Below are positions 1 to 12,399 of a DNA stretch of 64,000 bases, one piece after another. The stretch's first letter is position 1. Each line of letters opens with the position of its first letter. Made by a program: the position numbers and the translations under genes. The stretch lies in the NCBI GenBank assembly GCA_026120185.1, contig JANUWF010001218.1, positions 2,418,001-2,482,000 of the forward strand. Reading direction: 5' to 3'. Source of the stretch: Voacanga thouarsii (Eukaryota; Streptophyta; Magnoliopsida; Gentianales; Apocynaceae). The notes under the pieces were generated by a model that was not told the DNA's origin, ran no database searches, and saw only the letters and a program-made list of their open reading frames with translations.

Positions 1-289
1 GACCTCATTGGGTCTTGAAAGCATATATGTATGGCATTTTTTTGGGCCTTATACTTTTTGGGCTTAATAATGTTGTAAGTTTTTTCGGGCTGTGTTGGGC
101 CTTATGGCTTACAAAACAATGTAAAATATTATTTTTTAGGCCTTAAACCATTTTCACGTTCAGTGAATTTTTAGTAACTCAATAAATGAATGCAAGAAAA
201 ACTTGTAAAAAATATATGCATTTAGTGGCATACTCTACAACATTGAATAAAATTAATATATATAGTAAATTGAAAGTACACAATAGTGT
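1..289. other. AT-rich sequence, no gene seen
   Basis: Start of the window. It holds several GGGCTT/GGGCC words common in plant retroelement ends, but no frame or repeat boundary I can support. Confidence 0.4.
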
Positions 290-2440
290 AAAATAAACTG
301 TACATCATGCGATCTATGTCTCGTAGGGTCTGGATCGAATAGTGAGCGTGGGCCTACAACGTCTGCCTCTTCCAACATTTGCCTCCTCGGATGGCCCAGT
401 GGCCTCTGAAGAAGCTGGATCCAGGACTGTCGGAAGGTAAATACGTGGTCATCTCCTTTACCAAACAGCCTAAATCCCACTCTCAAAGAATCAATAGCTT
501 CTATACTAAGCTATATGGACGCTTGTGTTGCTATTTTTGGACCCTGGGTTGGAAGGTCATCTGTCTCCTCCTCGATCGATAGTAACAAGAAGCTAATGTC
601 GAATATCAAATCCTCCGGAGTCGTACCACTGCCTTTCCAGATGGCCTAGCCTCATACTCGGGCCTAACCATAGATGCTCCCACCTCGAATTTTATGGATG
701 ATTGTGGTGGAGGTAGCAGTAAGATGGGCACATCAGCCTCTAGCTCAACTGGCACCTCTACTGGGGTAATGCCATGGGCAACACAAGCCCGTCTACCTCC
801 CCAGTGTTGGCCCAAGATAACCTGACCCTCAACCCATGCTCATGGACCTCTTTGCGTGGTCTGCTCTGGAATTGCCAATGTATCAGCCTCTAGCATGAGA
901 CGTGTGTTTGAACGTGTAGGGTCAATCTCAACTGCAGTACGAGAAAGAGCACATATATCTCTGATCATCTCGTATGCTACCCGGAAATAAGAGTTAGCCT
1001 CATGCATAGCCACAATAGCAATGGAAATAGTTCTATGAAACCCATCCGACTGTAACACTCATAAAAAATAACAACATGACTCAGCTTTATTAATTGTAAT
1101 TTTTTTTAAAAAATAAAATATATTAATGAAAGTAACATGACTGCGGATCTCGAACTAGTCCCATAGTAGCCTGTGCGTCAACTTCTGGTGGGGATGGATT
1201 ACCAATCTGCCACCTAGTCTTCAATCGGAACCAAGGTAAGCAATTGACTTTACTCCAACCCCAGCCATGCCATACACGACTATCTGGCGACGTGAAGTCC
1301 ACATAATTATGAATGATGAATGGTGATGGGACTAGTCAGTCGTGTGATCTCTAGTCCCCATTGCATAATGTATTGTGACATGCTAAACTGTTGAAGTACG
1401 CAGTCAGAATAATAGAACTCCACGATGCCCCAACAAGTAAGTAGAGTCCGTGACTGCCAAATACTAAACCCCTCTATATATCAGACCGGTAAGAACTCTA
1501 GGTCTATATTTTTGTAAGGGCGCCAAATAAACTAATATAATTTTATATATTAGTACAAATATTAATACAAATGATAAAACGACATAAAATTATTCATACA
1601 TACTATTACTACCAAGTACTTACGTGATACTCTTGCATGGAGTCCAACTGGCTTTTTCTACGTAACTAGAACATGCGTGGATGTTCGATGTAGACATAAC
1701 CATACGTTCCACCTCGTACTGTATGGTGCAAGGGGAGCTATCTATTTGGGCTCAACCCTATCAGGCATAGGATAGGGATGTGCTCTCAAACCCCTAACTA
1801 CACAAGAAAAACACCATTTCGTTAATTGCAAACCATAAGACCTTTAACGAAACTGGAAGAAATAATTAACCTAAAGCAGAAGTATAGGACCACAAATCTC
1901 TCTTACGGAAGGGTCGGTTGCATCACAGAGGCATTTGTACATCTACGCAAGAGCCGCCCTACCCCAACTAAGCTGACCGCAAGAACTTAAATCCTTGAAG
2001 AATGGAAGATAATGGAGGGGAATCAAATAGCCTGATTTATTTGATAGAATCATGCCACCAATAAAAAGAAGAAGAATTCCTTGCACTCTCTACTATACCT
2101 ATACATCGGGGGCGTTATCAGGTTGAGAAAGTGATAGGTGCTCCTCTAAGGCTGACTTCTCAAGTCGGTTACTGTTGAACTGATCGTCCTAAGACTAAAA
2201 ATCGAGAAGTGTGTATATCATATCACTCCATGCTACTCGAGAACACCCATACACTTCTCTAATGATCGGGTCGTCATCCATCCTAAGGCCCCACAAAATG
2301 GCAACATTCCCTAGCGTCACAATGGTTTCTCCCACCTATAGATGGAATGTATGTAAATTGGGATGCCATCTCTCAACGAAAACAATTACAAGGGCGTGGT
2401 CTATATGAAGATGCCCAATTTTAGAAACCTCAACACCCCT
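290..2440 (-). pseudogene. Decayed plant mobile domain (PMD) gene, MAIN/PPP7-long-form-like
   Basis: Read on the minus strand, scattered frames give a recognisable plant mobile domain protein. Around 2430-2210 I read HIDHALVIVFVERWHPN, then TFHL, LGNVAILWGLRMDDDP. Around 2070-1860 I read IGGMILSNKSGYLIPLHYLP, WGRAALA and CDATDPSVREICGPILLL. Around 1310-1140 I read DSRVWHGWGWSKVN, then WFRLKTRWQIGNPSPPEVDA. Two short open stretches at 840-1058 and 606-815 probably represent the C-terminal tail. The domain is known from host proteins (MAIN/MAIL family) and from captured copies in MULE and LTR elements. In-frame stops (for example after TFHL and GPILLL) and frame changes show the copy is dead. 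The 5' and 3' limits are approximate. The family call rests on motif memory, not a search. Confidence 0.72.
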
Positions 2441-3338
2441 CCTCTCGCCCCTTTCCTCCCTCCCTTGGTGCATGCGAAACCAACTAAATCAATGTAATCC
2501 ATTACCCAAGGAGGGAATAGATACAAATCCCAAAATCAAGGATCGCAATGCCTAACCACTAAGGGTAGCTCACACGTCGCAACATTCCGTGACTAAATCA
2601 GCAAAGATCAATGTGCATCCTACTTGATTATCAATCACTCAAAAATAGGTTTGGAAATAGTATTGCCACATACATAATCAATCCTAAAAGAAATGGTGGG
2701 GAAAGAAAATTTTTAACATTATAGTGTTATCTTTTCTAAGTTATCTTTGTCCTAAACCCTACTACGATTTTTGAAGAACTCAACAAAGTATCAACAAAAC
2801 TCCCTATCCCCACAAAAAATAGCTATAATAGAACTCAACTGACAATAAATAAATAAATAAATAAAAGGCTAATAAAGATTCCCAACCTTCAAAACAAAGG
2901 AAAAATAAATTCACAATGAATTTAACCTTTGACAAAAATGCTAGTATTATGCTTTAGCATAACTGCTTTACTATATTCCTATTTGAAAATGTTAGCATTA
3001 GTCAATGGAAAAATGCAAAAACAAAATAGAGCTTCAGATTATAAAAACATAGAATACAATAACAAAATCTTCAAATGGATTACTGTAATTGAACTAGATT
3101 ATTCTATAATTTTAATAAGTTGAAGATCTATTAATAATGAATTCTATAAATAAGATATTGTTAATAAAAAGTCACTACGTATTTAGCTAAATTATACCTC
3201 TTGTTAAACAATGGAGTACCAAAAGATTCTCAAAATCAAAATCCTAAATTCGGTCTTTGTGTTTGTAATGTGATTGAAAACCTAGATAGTTATACTTCTA
3301 GCTAATTCTGATTATTTTATTCTAGTAAAAACCCAGAA
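2441..3338. other. Intergenic, no supported feature
   Basis: AT-rich DNA. The short plus-strand frame near 2929-3123 has the composition of translated AT-rich noise. A short AAAT run sits near 2846-2864. Confidence 0.5.
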
Positions 3339-4323
3339 CTCTACAAGAAAATTGATAATTAGCGACAAATATTTACGACAGTTTTTGGGTTGTCGCTAAT
3401 TTGCGACGGAACAGCCACAGGAGTAAAAAATTTGAAAATAAATTTATTTTTTTAATATTCGCTGCTAATCTGTTGCTATTACTGACAGATTAGTGATGGA
3501 CATTTAGTCGTCGCTAATTAGAGACGGATTTGTGACGTTTTTTTTTTAAATTATTCATTAGCACTAACTAAATTGAAAGCCGTCGCAAATCCATCGCTAA
3601 TTGCGATGACCTTTTTTAATATTTAATTAACATTATGATGACCCAATTTTATTTTAATTGAAAATCCAATTTTTTGAATATTTAAAATTAGGTCGTTGCA
3701 AATTCGTCCCAAATCCCTTGCAAATACGTCGCTAATTCACAAAAAGTATACTATATAATTAATATATAGTACAATAAATGCAAAAAATATCAATAGCTTA
3801 ATAGTGGAGCATATGTTCACCCACAATAAGGATATGAGTTTGAGTCCCATGTCCGACATAATTTCATAATATTCTTGGCGGGTGGGATCGGGCATGTGGG
3901 TCGGGTCCGATTAGTCGGGTCGGGGAGCTAATTAATTATTATTTTTACCATCGTAAATCTGTGACTAAATTAATTAATTTTTAAATAAATTTTTTTACCA
4001 TCGCAAATCCGTCATTAAATTAATTATTTTTTTTACTGTTGCAAATCCATTGCTAGATTAATTGATTTTTTTAAAAAGTAAAAATTTTGTCGCTAAATTA
4101 ATTAATTTTTAAAATAAAAAATTTTGACCGTCGCAAATTCATCACTATGTTAATTATAAACTTAATTATAATATCATCAATTAAATGACCGTCGCAAATT
4201 GCGACAGATTTTTATTCTGACACAAATTGCGACGCTTGTTTTAGTGACGATCCTGATCCGTTGCTAAACTCAATTAGCGACGGATTTGACCGTTGCTAAT
4301 TTGATTTTTTTTTTCTTGTAGTG
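3339..4323. mobile_element. Non-autonomous CACTA (CMC/EnSpm) transposon
   Basis: The left end reads CTCTACAAGAAAAT and the right end TTTTCTTGTAGTG, an inverted pair matching the CACTACAAGAAAA terminus of plant CACTA elements (one mismatch on the left). A 3-bp duplication GAA flanks it at 3336-3338 and 4324-4326, as expected for the superfamily. The 985-bp interior has no transposase. It consists of variants of CGTCGCAAATCCGTCGCTAA in both orientations, with AT-rich spacers such as TAATTAATTTTTAAA. Such reiterated subterminal motifs are known transposase-binding sites in En/Spm-type elements. The left TIR mutation suggests an old insertion. Confidence 0.85.
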
Positions 4324-5124
4324 GAAATATATTCTTGAAAACAACTATATTTTTTTTTCTATTTTTTGTGTTTTAATATCTAAAATCCACGTTAGATAAG
4401 ATAATATAGGATTCTTATTATTACTTTAGATTCCATATATAGTTCTCTTTAATATATTGACATAGAAAAAAAGTTTTATTTAGTTATAATTATACTATCA
4501 TAAATGAGAAAAAGTATAATCAACTATTTGATGTATCAATATTTTGTTACTCAAATTCATCTCATGTAAAGGAAGTAAATTTTTTTTTGGGGTCAAATCT
4601 CATAGGTATATTTACAATTTTTATAAACATAAGTTATTAAGCGATATTTGTGATATTTTCAATTAAATAAATCCACTAGTGTTCCTTGTTCAAAAGTCTT
4701 CTTTTAAAATGTCAAAATTTGGAAGTAGGTCATAGGATATTCCTTATAATGTAACTGGTATTATGCCTAAATATTTGGTGTAAAAATGACAGCTTATTTT
4801 ATCTAGCAATAGTTAATTTTTTTTTGGGTGGTCATTGTTGGATCTTTTTTAAATTCCATTGTTAATTTCTTAGATGTCATTAAGAGGTATTGGCATAGTT
4901 CTTTTAATAGTAATTATTTCTATTCTAAATGTAATATATCTTGTCAAATACTAAAGAGTTTTAATTGTAAATTAATAATTTTAGAGTTTGATTTTTATCC
5001 AATAAGTTTCTCCTTAAATAGGACTACAAACAAGGCTAATATGGGGTGTCGCACGCTTCTTGAATATAGATTTCTACCAATACCATGAATTTGTTCTTAA
5101 TTTACTGCAAGTACAGTTACTCTT
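4324..5124. other. Intergenic, no supported feature
   Basis: AT-rich sequence between the CACTA element and the first copia element. An 86-codon plus-strand frame at 4828-5088 shows no recognisable domain and is probably chance. Confidence 0.5.
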
Positions 5125-5648
5125 TGTTGGAAAAATTGGGTAAATTTTTCTTCTAAAACAATTAGTGAAATAAACCGATTTAGTAGTTCGTAAGAAAAAA
5201 ATTGGAGGAGACACTGTCTTTCTTTAATTCAAATTTCCTATTAGAACTTACATGTACAGTGTATTATCACAGCCTACATTCGTATATACATAAATAGTAC
5301 ATACATGCAAATAGTAAAATACACCAAAATGAATCGTGCAAAACACTATAAATAAATCCGACAAATAATATTGAATACTATATTACAACTGAAAAGAGAC
5401 TATAATAATAACAATAAATAAGTATGAAAATAAAGAAAGAACACACCTGGAATTGATAACGGAGTTCGGCCAAATTTGCCTAATCTTCGAGCACCACTCA
5501 AGCAATCCGCTTTTATTATATGTGAGAAAAGAGATTATTGGTGTTGTTATTCCAAAGCCAAACATGACATTCTTATATAAGAAACTAAGGTGGTGGAATG
5601 CTTTGGCCTTTTCGATACGTGATCTAAAATTGAGGCCAAAATTCAACA
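5125..5648 (-). repeat. 3' LTR of the 5-11 kb copia element
   Basis: On the plus strand it runs from TGTTGGAAAAATTGGG to CCAAAATTCAACA, with TG...CA ends. It aligns along its length to 10498-11021. The minus-strand polypurine tract AACGTGGAGATT abuts it at 5649 onward. Confidence 0.88.
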
Positions 5649-5791
5649 AATCTCCACGTTGGCTTAATTTCTAGTCTCACCAAATGCAAATCTTCTCAAT
5701 CAAATAAAAAACAGTCCTCGCAGTGCTTCCAAATTTGTGCCGTTAGGTGCCAACTCAAATGTGCAAGATATTGACTAAGTCTAAATAATGT

Positions 5792-6450
5792 TCAAACTTG
5801 GCTCTTGTAACCACCTTGGTCAGCAGATCTACAGAATTCTCTATAGTCTGAATTTTTTGGAGAAATTTCCCGCATAAAGTGATAGTGAATATCAATGTGC
5901 TTCATTCTTGCATGAAAGACTTGATTCTTGGCTAAGTGTATAACACTCTGACTATCAGAATATACCTCAAGATGTTTCTGACCAACTCCCAAGTCTTTAA
6001 GCAATCTTTGAAGCCAAATTGTGTCCTTTACAACTTCTGTAATCGCCATATACTCTGTCTCTATTGTAGATAAAGCCATTGTTGATTGCAAAATAGACTT
6101 CTAACTAACTGGTGCCTTGGCGAAAATGAACAAATAACCAATTGTAGACCGTCGCTTATCCAAGTCACCTACATAGTCAAAATCACAATATCCAACTATG
6201 CGTTGACCAAATGATTCATCCCGCTCAAACTCTAAACTAACATCTATAGTATCTTGAATATACCGTAGAATCCATTTCACAACTTGCCAATGATCCTTGC
6301 CCAAATCATGCATGTACCTGTTCATAACACTAACAGCTTGTGAAATATCGGGTCACGTACACACTATTGCATACTTCAAGCTTCCAATTGCTTTTGCATA
6401 CGGGACTTTTTCCATGTACTCTTGTTCTTCATTCGTCTTTGGAGATAACT
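5792..6450 (-). pseudogene. Copia RNase H region
   Basis: Minus-strand frames at 6101-6325 (WILRYIQDTIDVSLEFE, then VGYCDFDYVGDLDKRRSTIG) and 5792-6091 (MALSTIETEYMAI, then VYSDSQSVIHLAKN and HIDIHYHFMRE) match the copia RNase H order: YSD, STEAEY-like, and DNQSA-like blocks. The expected SSTEAEY reads STIETEY. A stop separates the two frames near 6095. The upstream part (6330-6450) carries further remnants of the RT/RNase H connection. Confidence 0.8.
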
Positions 6451-8046
6451 AGCTATTGAGTTTCAAATGAGGAGCAAGTGGGGTACTTACAGGTTTTGAA
6501 TCTTCATTCATACCAAAACGTCGTAGTACCTTCTTCAAATACTGCTTTTGTGTCAACCAAAGCTTACCTCTATGTCTATCCTTATTTATCTCTATGATGA
6601 GAATCTTCTTGGCTTCTCCCAAATCCTTCATCTCGAACTCTTTACTCAATTGAGCCTTCAATCTGTAAATCTTTTTTTGATGGAAATGTAAATATATTAA
6701 TATTGATAAAAAATAATATACATGGATTACTAGTTTATAGTCAAGGAGACTACAAGCTAGTGGTTCTCAATACAGTCCGAAAAGGTAGGCACAATATTAG
6801 GGTACAAAGTAAAAATAACAGTGTACACATGTGTTTTAATCTTCTTTATAATTTCCAATGGTTGGCATACCGCATTCTAAAAAATGGCCTTATTTCGAGC
6901 ACACCAGATGTAGTAGAAAGTGGCTGCCAAAGCAGTAGACTTAGCCTTAGTGAACCACGATGTACCACGGTTGGTGCGCCTAAACCACCTAAGACAGGCT
7001 TTGGCCGAATCTAAATTATTCAGTAAACCAAGCCACCTTTTAACTTCCATCCAAATAGTAGATAAAATTGAGCATTTGAAAAATAGATAATTAGACGTTT
7101 CTGGATGTACCTTATACAAAGGACATGATAAGTCATCAAGCCTGAACACAAGTGTATCCTTGGTCTTAAGCCTACCCTTAGCACACAACCAAAGAATGAA
7201 AGAGTGTTTGGGTGTCAGTCCCTGTTTCCATATGGTATTGGCCCAATACACCGTCTGTGTAGTTGATCTCAGATAGTCATAAGCACGGCAAGTGAAAGAA
7301 TTAGTGCACATGGCCTAAGAATGAAGCAGATAAACCGTACAGTTAATATCCCGTTCATGCTTCAGTCTGTCAATCTTAGCTTGGCTCTCTGTTGCTATCA
7401 GCATATCATCAACATACACGAGTAAGTAGATATAGGACCCATCTTGAAGTCTGCCCAAATATACACAATGATCATATTTGCTTCTTGTGTACCTTTGACC
7501 CTTCGTATACTTGTCAAATTATTTGTACCACTGCCTCGGTGATTGCTTTAATCCGTACAACGATTTGTTCAGGTTGCAAACCCAATTTTCTTTACCAACA
7601 ACCCTGAACCTTTCTGGCTGAGTCATATAAATTTCCTCCTTCAAGTCATTGTGTAGGAATGCGATCTTCATATCAAGTTGAGCTAGCTCCAAATTCAACT
7701 GTGCTACCAAGACCAACAAAATTCTAATAGAGGAATGTTTAAAAATTAGAGAAAATACATCATTATAATTAATTCCTTCCTCCTGAGCGTAGCCTTTAGC
7801 CACTAATCTTGCCTTGTAGCGAACATCATCCTTGTCAGGAAATCCTTCTTTCTTTGTAAATACCCACTTGCTTCCAATTGTCTTCTTGCTCTTTGGTAGT
7901 TGTGTCAGCTTCCATGTCATATATTTCTGTAATAATTGTATTTCTTCTTTCATTGCACCTTTCCATCTACTCTTTTTTGGGCTTTGGATGGCTTTTGGAA
8001 AGGTGGATAGAACATTATCAACAACTGAAAGTGTAAAAGTCACCAT
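6449..8046 (-). pseudogene. Copia reverse transcriptase, split by a LINE
   Basis: The N-terminal half (7519-8046) reads W-K-L-T-Q-L-P-K-S-K-K-T-I-G-S-K-W-V-F-T, then [38 protein letters not shown] and LYGLKQSPRQWY, all classic copia RT blocks. The active-site YVDD lies at 7405-7416. The C-terminal half resumes at 6449-6661 with FEMKDLGEAKK and a KPVSTPLAPHLKL-like end. A non-LTR element separates the halves, and removing it restores continuity. At least one frame shift or stop lies between 7519 and the YVDD block. Confidence 0.88.
6673..7359 (-). mobile_element. 5'-truncated LINE (L1-like) fragment with zf-RVT domain
   Basis: The minus-strand frame 6877-7311 encodes an RVT zinc-binding (zf-RVT) domain typical of plant L1 ORF2 C-termini: YWANTIWKQGLTPKHSFILW, then KTKDTL, CPLYKVHPETSNYLFFKC and WFRRTN. 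The minus-strand 3' end is A-rich (about seven A residues at 6672-6678). It is flanked by a 17-bp near-identical repeat, at 6656-6672 and 7360-7376 (CTTCAATCTGTAAATCT and CTTCAGTCTGTCAATCT), an expected L1 target-site duplication. It is inserted in the copia RT gene, so it is younger than that element. The ORF is only the tail of ORF2. Confidence 0.9.
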
Positions 8047-8263
8047 GTTAGTAAAATGAGTAGGTTTATGGATTTCTCATCTTATTCTTCTAATGGCAAT
8101 TAACTCTGATTACTGTAGGGGTTCTTAGGTTGAAACCTCTTCCTTATCTAACTCTTCTTTTTCACGGGAGAATCATTGGTGATACTTTTTACTGGGGTCA
8201 CCACCGTTTGTTCAAACTCCACCTGCTGCAGAATACTATAAGTCCATTCTGGATTTACATTTT

Positions 8264-9275
8264 TCAACATGGCAGATTCATCAAAGGCAACTCCCTACTG
8301 ATAATTGCCTTCTTTGCCTCTAGACACCACAAACGGTATCCCTTAACTAAAGCATTGAAGCCTATAAAGATAGTCTTCTTTGCTCGCAGATCCAACTTTG
8401 ATTTATTCACATGATAATATACAGTAGAACAAAAAATATGCAAAGAATCATAATCTGTTGCAAGTTTTTCGAACCATACCTCTAAAGGAGTCTTGCCTTC
8501 CAATGCAAATGCCGGCAAGTAGTTGATGAGATCTGAGCGTATGTTCCAGCCTCAGCCCAAAATTTTCTACCTAACCCAGCATTAGACAGCATACAATGAA
8601 CTTTCTCCACAAGTTTCTTGTTCATGTGCTCTGATACCCCATTCTACTATGGTGTTTTTCTAATTGTGAATTGCCGAACTATGGCACACTCTTGGTATAC
8701 CTCTAGGAAAGGATCACTCTTGTATTCCCTACTGTTATCTGTTCGAAGAACTTTGATCTTCTTTCTTTTCTGGTTTTCAACTTGAACCTTTCACTTAAGG
8801 AAAACCCCAAGTACATCATCCTTATTCTTCATAGTAAACACTCACACTTTTATAAAAAATCATCAACAAAAATGATAAAATAATGCCTATCTCCAAGAAA
8901 CGGGGTCTTAGCAGGTCCTTACACATATGAGTGCACATAATCCAAAATACCATTGGTGTTGTGGATAGCAGTGCCAAACATCACTCTTCGTTGTTTTCCC
9001 AGCACACAGTGCTCAAAAAATTCTAATTTGCAAGTTTTCGTACCTTTCAATAATTGTTGCTTGGCAAGAATTTGCAAGGATTTTTCATCAGCATGTCCCA
9101 AACACATATGCCACAACTTTGTTGCCTCTACACCCTTCTTGCTACTATAAGTTGCAATCACCACTGTCACAATCATTGTACTACCTTGGTAGTAATACGG
9201 ATTGTTCTTCTTCACGCATTTTAGCATCACAAGTGTTCCTGAAGTAGTTTTAAGAATTCCATCTTGTAGTGTCAT
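8264..9275 (-). pseudogene. Copia integrase region
   Basis: The pre-integrase zinc site reads LWHMCLGHADEKSLQ followed by CKLEFFEHCVLGKQRR (HHCC-type, 8919-9275). Downstream at 8264-8518 the integrase C-terminal block reads GKTPLEVWFEK, ADYDSLHIFCSTVYYHV, KKTIFIGF, and GYRLWCLEAKK, which matches the copia GYRLW motif region. The DDE core between is recognisable only in pieces (for example 8640-8830) and has stops. The protein would join viral cDNA to host DNA in a live element. Confidence 0.82.
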
Positions 9276-9379
9276 AATTAGGCCTTGTGATTCTAAGCCC
9301 CCCCAAAAGAGATGAGATTCTTCTTCAGCTTCGGCACATACCGCACTTCCTTCAAAATTCTGGTGGATCCGTCATGATT

Positions 9380-9660
9380 TCACAGCTTGATTAAACCTAT
9401 CCCGATTGTTTTACATGAATTATCATTGCCCATGTAAACAATCCCGCCATTAAGTTCCTCGAAGTCAAAGAACCACTCCCGCATGGGAGACATATAATAG
9501 GTGCAACCTAAATCTAGAATCCATTCATTTTGCTGTGATGTTGATGGTGAAACCACCAAAGAGATATCTGATTCTACATCGCTTTTGCATTTGGCAACAT
9601 TTGCATCTTGAGGAGCCTTCCATTTCTTCTTCAACTTTGCACAGTCCTTCTTCTAGTGCC
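9380..9660 (-). pseudogene. Copia gag zinc knuckle and protease
   Basis: A CCHC knuckle (CLFCHEKGH, one stop, KKDC) lies near 9650-9700 just upstream in the element's sense. The protease frame reads WILDLGCTYYMSPM, where the catalytic DSG triad is DLG. Loss of the serine next to the aspartate, with the stop in the knuckle, indicates an inactive copy. Confidence 0.75.
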
Positions 9661-10450
9661 CTTTCTCATGACAGAAAAGACACTCATCTTTGGTAACTTA
9701 GTATTTTGATTTGGATCTTCCTTTTCTTCCATTCGATTGGCTTTGTTGACGACCTTTTACCATTAATGCTTTATTTGTTGTAGTTGTTTTTTATTTTATT
9801 TTATTTTATTTTATCCAGCCTTTTCAATTCATGACTATACAAAGCAGAACATACAACATCTAAAGATACATTCTTCTTCCCGTAAAGTAACGTAGTCTCT
9901 AAATATTCAAATTCATCAGGAAGAGATGATAACAACATCAAAGGCAAATCTTCATCTTCAAATTTCACTTCTAAATTTAATAAGTCTACTAATAATTGAT
10001 TAAAAATAGTGATGTATTCATTCATAGAAGTACTTCAAATCGGAACAATCTTTTCTTCATAAGGAGTTTATTCTGACCACTCTTTTTCAGAAATTTACCC
10101 TCCAATGCCATCCACAATTTATATGTAGAAGTCTTGTTCTTAAAAGCATACTTTAACTCTCTGAATAGGCATGATCGAATTGTTTCGAATGCCAGCCAAT
10201 TTATGATACTCAAATCCTTATCTTCCATGTTTTCTGGTTTCTTTTCTTCAATGGCTATGTCAAGACTCTACTGGAAAAGAGAGTCCAAGACCTCTCATTG
10301 CCACATGCTGAAATGGCCAGTATCGTCAAATATCTCCACTGCCAATTTTAAACTTGACATCAGAATCTTCGACCATGATGACGAGGAAGTAGATGTCCCT
10401 GGTGTTATATTTGAAGTAGTCTTCATTGTTTCTTGATCATTTGACGCCAT
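9660..10450 (-). pseudogene. Copia gag
   Basis: A likely start ATG lies at 10450 on the minus strand, about 35 bp from the primer site, giving MASNDQETMKT. The frames 10022-10228 and 9801-10025 give a UBN2-type gag: IRSCLFRELKYAF, TSTYKLWMALEGKFL, MNEYITIFNQLLVDL and LPLMLLSSLPDEFE. Stops and shifts divide the gene. A TTTTA pentanucleotide run at about 9789-9814 disrupts the distal part. Confidence 0.78.
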
Positions 10451-10483
10451 TATAGACTCAAACAAACCAAGGATGAACCTTCG

Positions 10484-10497
10484 GCTCTGATACCACT
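10484..10497 (-). other. tRNA-Met primer-binding site
   Basis: On the minus strand it reads AGTGGTATCAGAGC, complementary to the 3' end of initiator tRNA-Met, directly next to the 5' LTR edge at 10498. Confidence 0.85.
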
Positions 10498-11021
10498 TGT
10501 TACGAAAATTAGGTAAATTTTTCCTCTAAAACATTTAGTGAAATGAACTGATTCAATAGTTCCTAAGAAAAAAATTAGAGGAGACATTGTCTCTCTTAAA
10601 TTCTAATTTTTTTATTAGAACCTATGTGCACGGTGTATTATCATAGCCTACACCCATGTATACATAAATAGTACATTTAGTGAATAGTAAAATACATCCA
10701 AATGAACCGTACAAAACACTACAAAAAAACCCTACAAATAATATTGAATACTATATTACAACTGAAAAGAAACTACAATAATAACAATAAATAAATATGA
10801 AAATAAAGAAAGAATACACCTGGAATTGATAACAGAGTTCGGCCAAAATTTTTTAATCTCCGATCACCACTCAAGCAGCCTGCTTTTATTTATATGTGGG
10901 ATAAGAGATTGTTGGTGTTGTTATTACAATGCCAAACATGGCCTTCTTATATAGGAAACTAAGGTGGTGGATGCTTTGGCCTTTTCGATATGGGATCTAA
11001 AAATGAAGCCAAAAGTCAACA
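10498..11021 (-). repeat. 5' LTR of the 5-11 kb copia element
   Basis: On the plus strand it runs from TGTTACGAAAATTAGG to GCCAAAAGTCAACA, 524 bp, equal in length to the partner at 5125-5648. Its minus-strand sense should carry the promoter. Confidence 0.88.
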
Positions 11022-12399
11022 CTTTTGTAATCATATAACTCATTAATGGGAGGAAAAAAGATCTTGAATTTGAAGTTCATCATGGAGAAAGGAAAATACT
11101 AAAGTTAGCAATGAACATTGGACAACAAAAGGCAGAAATAAATGGTAAACACAGAACCACTATAAGTGAGTTTGGGAATTCATTATAGATGAATTAAAAC
11201 CTAAATGCAAAGCAAAATGGTGAGTAATTGAAAGCAAAGCCCTTAATGATAGTGATATATGAAACTCTTAGTAATGATCATTATTTAAGTAGTAAAATAC
11301 TTCTCATTATATTAAAAGATCTAAGTTCGATATCCATTGGACACACTCACCTAATTCATTCTCTTTTGACTTTATAATTGTATAAAAAGTTCATATGTAA
11401 ATGGAATGAACTTACTAAGCAAAACGGTGTGAAAGAGTTTAGAACATAAGGAAATGAAATTCTAAATCGAAGTTAAGATTTATAATCTTATAAGAAACTT
11501 TTTTAATCAATTGAATAATTATGTTGACATTAAAAAATAAAAATTTGTATTAATAATTTAAGAATCCAAAATTATTATATTTGAAGATAAACATAACAAA
11601 CTATTGGTTAAACCACACATATCAAGTCCTATTTAAGAAATTCAAGTATGCAAAAATTTGTCCAGCTAAGTAGCTAAAGTCTTCAAAAATGTTGAAACAA
11701 CAATAGGATGATAGCACATTACCATTGTCCACACCAACCCTAAAAGTGAAGTTGACCTCCAAAAATGAAGATGGTAACATGGGCACCGTGTAGCCCTATC
11801 AAGATCAAAATCTAAAAGACTGAAGTAGTAAATATTTCTTTTTAAATATTGAGTAATGCAATAATTCAACTGCAAAGCTTCAAATTTACTGTCGTTGTTG
11901 AGACTAGTCTACAAAGGTCCTAGTTGACGTTAATTATGTGGTCCTCTACTTGACTCTCCCATTATCCCATTGACATTGGAAGTTGCAACTATAGCTAGGG
12001 ACATCTGAGAGAAAAGTGCCATTTTTCTTCAAATTCAATGCTACATTTTGACCAGTTGAATGGTAATTGTTAGCCCTAAGGGCTTTCTTCTATATTTTGA
12101 TTTATGACAAACGTTGATAAGGACTAACTTGTTAATCTATTGTGATAGGGCATGCTTGACATTTATTCTTCAAAAGTCTTTAGATATGATATGTTGGCAA
12201 CTACTTCTTTGCTGAAATCAAGAATAGAAGATCGAATGAGAAGATTAAAGTATGTGGAGTTACATATTAAAAAAAGTTCTTTATGAAGAATGATAGACTA
12301 GGAAGTGTTATTGAGGTATATCTATTAATTCCTATGTCTTCCTATTTTTTGATTCATTTGACTTTACCTTGAAGCTTCAAAGGAGATGTTTTCAAAGTT
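11022..12399. other. Intergenic, no supported feature
   Basis: AT-rich sequence with no coding signal. The minus-strand 69-codon frame at 11666-11875 has no recognisable domain. Confidence 0.5.

Larger units (their letters stand above)
5125..11021 (-). mobile_element. Complete Ty1/copia retrotransposon, inactive
   Basis: Two LTRs of equal length (524 bp) bound it. On the minus strand the order is 5' LTR, tRNA-Met primer site, gag, protease, integrase, reverse transcriptase, RNase H, polypurine tract (GTGGAGATT), 3' LTR, which is the copia gene order. Candidate target-site duplications are CTCTT (5120-5124) and CTTTT (11022-11026), one mismatch. The LTRs differ at many scattered sites, so the insertion is not recent. 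Pol is broken by stops, and a LINE fragment sits inside the RT region. It is probably a dead element. Confidence 0.9.

Noticed and set aside
6703..7014. 103-codon plus-strand ORF
   Set aside because: Antisense to the zf-RVT frame of the LINE fragment.
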